Origin: Larus michahellis
Lineage: Eukaryota; Chordata; Aves; Charadriiformes; Laridae
Reading direction: 5' to 3'
Assembly (NCBI RefSeq): GCF_964199755.1
Contig: NC_133918.1
Coordinates: forward strand, 930,001-994,000
Length of the DNA stretch: 64,000 nucleotides
Position numbers and translations under genes: made by a program. Shown piece after piece: positions 61,901 through 64,000 of the stretch (position 1 is the stretch's first letter; each line of letters opens with the position of its first letter). A model generated the notes under the pieces. It was not told where the DNA came from, did no database searches, and worked only from the letters and a program-made list of their open reading frames with translations.

Positions 61901-64000
61901 GTTTGGTGGATTTTTCTGATTCCTGGGGAAGAATTTGTACTCTGACTGACTTTTTCTTTATGCACCTTGTGTCCTGTCTTTGAATTGGCTGGATTTTATC
62001 GCAATTCAAATTACTTTCAGAACAATACTTCTAGGCGAAGTTATGGTGCTGAACAAGTGCGTTTTGTTCTTTTTATTGACCCAACCTTAATGTGTTCAAA
62101 TACTTAAATGTTTTTTCTAGGTATGGATTTGTTTTTAATAAGCCAGCATGCAGAATGCCAGGGCTGGCAGGGAAATGAATGCAGTTATTTTGTAAAATTG
62201 TTTCTCCGTCGTTTGGGAGGCAGCCCGTACCTATTTGGAATTTTTAGCAAGTGTTGAAGTGGAGGTAACAAACGTAGGCTGTTCTGGCTCTGTCAATTCA
62301 AGACATGGCCTACCTGAGCAGAGCGAGAGCTGGACAATCCCTGACCCTTTGTTATTCCAGAAATTGTTTGTGCCCTTTTTAAAACTGGAAGGTAGTTGGG
62401 TGGATAAGTGTTCAACACGAGAGGTGCTGGTGAAAGTGAGAGACTCTAGGGATACCAAAGGCAGGAGAACTTTTAAATGTAAAACCTGAATATATCTCCA
62501 AATTTAGACCAGGCCGAAGGGAGTAGAAGGTATCTTGGTAATTCAAATACAATTAATGTTATGTTGATGCTTTATTTTGAAGCATCTGAAGCCTGAAAAA
62601 GGTTATTTGGGGCTTATTGGTATTATTGCCATGTTCTGCCTATGCAGTCTTTTTGGTTGTTCACTCTGTGTATGCTGTATTTCTGATTAGAAGTTGTAGT
62701 CAAAATTTGTACAGACGGAATCTCAAATGAAAAGCTCTAAAAGCAAATGTGTTTCATATCCAGAATTTAAAATGTCACGTTGCTGTGTAACTGGATCTAG
62801 ATCTCACGAATAATGTGCTGAGCCATTTTGGGAGGATGCTTCAAATGTGTGGTGTTCCCCAGCTGATCACGCTCCTGCTGTGGGTTCTGCAAGCTGATCT
62901 CTCTTTTTGATGGTGTTTAAAAAAAAAAAAAAAGGGGGGGGGGCGTTGGGGGAGAAGCATTTTGTTGAAATGCTTGGTTTGAAAGGTCCTGTTAACCTCT
63001 AAGGTAGGTTTGGAAGACCATAGGTAGGTAAGGCAACTAAAAAATGAGGGAGAGTGTTTGGCATGGGATGCACTAAGTTTTTTGTTTTGTGTTTTGTTTT
63101 TTTTTAACCTCCTTCATTAATAACATCACAACTTTTCACTCACAATAACACTCAACCATCTCTGAGTCTTCGCTTCATTTGGTGGAAGCTGATTACTGTT
63201 AAATTTGGTAGCTTTCTCCAGTTTTGCCTCTGAAAGAACATATGGGATAAATGTATTAAATTTAAAAAGAAAAAAGCTTGGGGGCGGAGGTGGCAGAGGT
63301 AAGCAGGTGTACTCAGAAACAGCTTGGCACTATCTGTTTCAGGGCTGCTCCTGTACGAGTGTTGGTATGCTTAATGGCAAGGAAGAAAAGGCCTCTGCAT
63401 TTCAGCATTTGTAAGAAGTCCAAGTTTCAGTACTAACAAGCGGCTTAGGTAAAAGGAAAGTAGTTCTGCTATCTAACAGATGCCTGTAGTCTAGAGTTTG
63501 TGTGCTTTATCTTGCTTTCAAGCTAATTTCATAGGATATTGTAATACTTAGTCACATCTCGCTGGATTGCTGCTGTACCCCTCTTAGCTTGGTAACTTGT
63601 CTCCAATTTTTAATGGTAAGCTTTGGGTAGGTTTTGTGTTCTTGGAGGTAAACCTTTTCCCAACAAACCTTACCCGCTGGCAGAGGAAGCTGCAGGCAGT
63701 TCGTGGCAGGCCCTCAGTGTGGCAGTGTGTAGCTTGTCTCCCAGCACAGTCGGTTGTGTGCAGTTGCCTCTTGGACTTTGTCACAAGTTTGTATCTCGAG
63801 GCAACTCCATTTGTGTAGCTGGGACTCCGGCCAGATGCTGTAAGTGTTTATACAATAACAGCAAATGAAAATCCCTGTAAGTTCTGAACAGCTTCCAGGT
63901 GCCTGTCTATTGTGGGGATTTTTTTGTGTGGTGTGTGTGTTGGATTCCACCTTTCCCTTTGGAGATGTTTATTGTTGAAAGACCAACTTGGCATCTCTCT
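55960..64000 (+). other. Probable FZR1 intron 1 (AT-rich)
   Basis: From about 56430 the DNA becomes AT-rich and CpG-poor and stays so to the window end. Apart from the CR1 fragment at 57.2-57.4 kb and an A14-G9 run at 62918-62941, I see no repeat family, exon or RNA gene. Open frames are short, and none resembles a known protein. Confidence 0.5.
57217..57440 (+). mobile_element. CR1 LINE 3' fragment
   Basis: About 224 bases have the classic CR1 3' region: TATTAGGAAGAAATTGTTTG, GTGAGGGTGGTGAGCCCCTGG, TCCCTGGAGGGGTTCAAGGC, GGGTGGCCTTTAAGGTCCC, TTCCAGCCCAG and GATTCTGTGAC at the end. It is 5'-truncated, like most CR1 copies. It is a GC-rich insert in AT-rich DNA and looks fairly well preserved, though I cannot date it without a consensus. 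Confidence 0.95.

Overview
The window is vertebrate nuclear DNA, almost certainly from a bird. It holds split genes with GT-AG introns, two fragments of the avian CR1 LINE, very GC-rich and CpG-rich compact introns, many minisatellites and a 200-base N gap. The gene order NFIC(+), SMIM24(-), a small membrane-protein gene(-), DOHH(-), [HARBI1-like(-)], putative FZR1(+) is the order I know around NFIC-DOHH-FZR1 on human 19p13.3, apart from the HARBI1-like gene. The composition suits an avian microchromosome. The species cannot be named from sequence alone.

Layout. 1-34505: NFIC, the CCAAT-box-binding/CTF transcription factor, from inside its first intron to its stop. Exons 2-11 all join in frame; only the short first coding exon (about 10 residues) lies upstream of the window. 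Its introns hold most of the repeats: a 1.6 kb array of ~50-bp units, a 15-bp array, a 40-bp array, a 0.6 kb polypyrimidine tract and a Z-DNA-prone tract. They also hold several AT-rich islands that look like conserved regulatory DNA. 34506 to about 40150: a long NFIC 3' UTR full of homopolymers and containing the assembly gap. 41246-42408(-): SMIM24, a MAP17-like single-pass protein. 44477-45086(-): a 154-residue single-pass membrane protein I do not firmly recognise. 47211-50837(-): complete DOHH, with all four His-Glu metal motifs, a noncoding first exon and a poly(A) signal. 52295-55334(-): a HARBI1-like gene derived from a PIF/Harbinger transposase, with an intact DDE triad and a predicted two-exon structure. 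About 55050-56160: a CpG island between the 5' end of the HARBI1-like gene and a probable noncoding first exon of FZR1(+). 56450-64000: AT-rich DNA with one CR1 fragment and no exon I can support, probably FZR1 intron 1.

The genes do not form one pathway: a transcription factor, two small membrane proteins, the second enzyme of hypusine (eIF5A) synthesis, a domesticated transposase and, by inference, an APC/C activator. The observations most worth a second look are the HARBI1-like gene, the splice-site-like modules repeated in the NFIC intron array, the dispersed GTGCCTCAGTTTCCCC motif (about 20 copies, none right of 43.5 kb) and the small membrane-protein gene. I found no convincing wholly new biological system.
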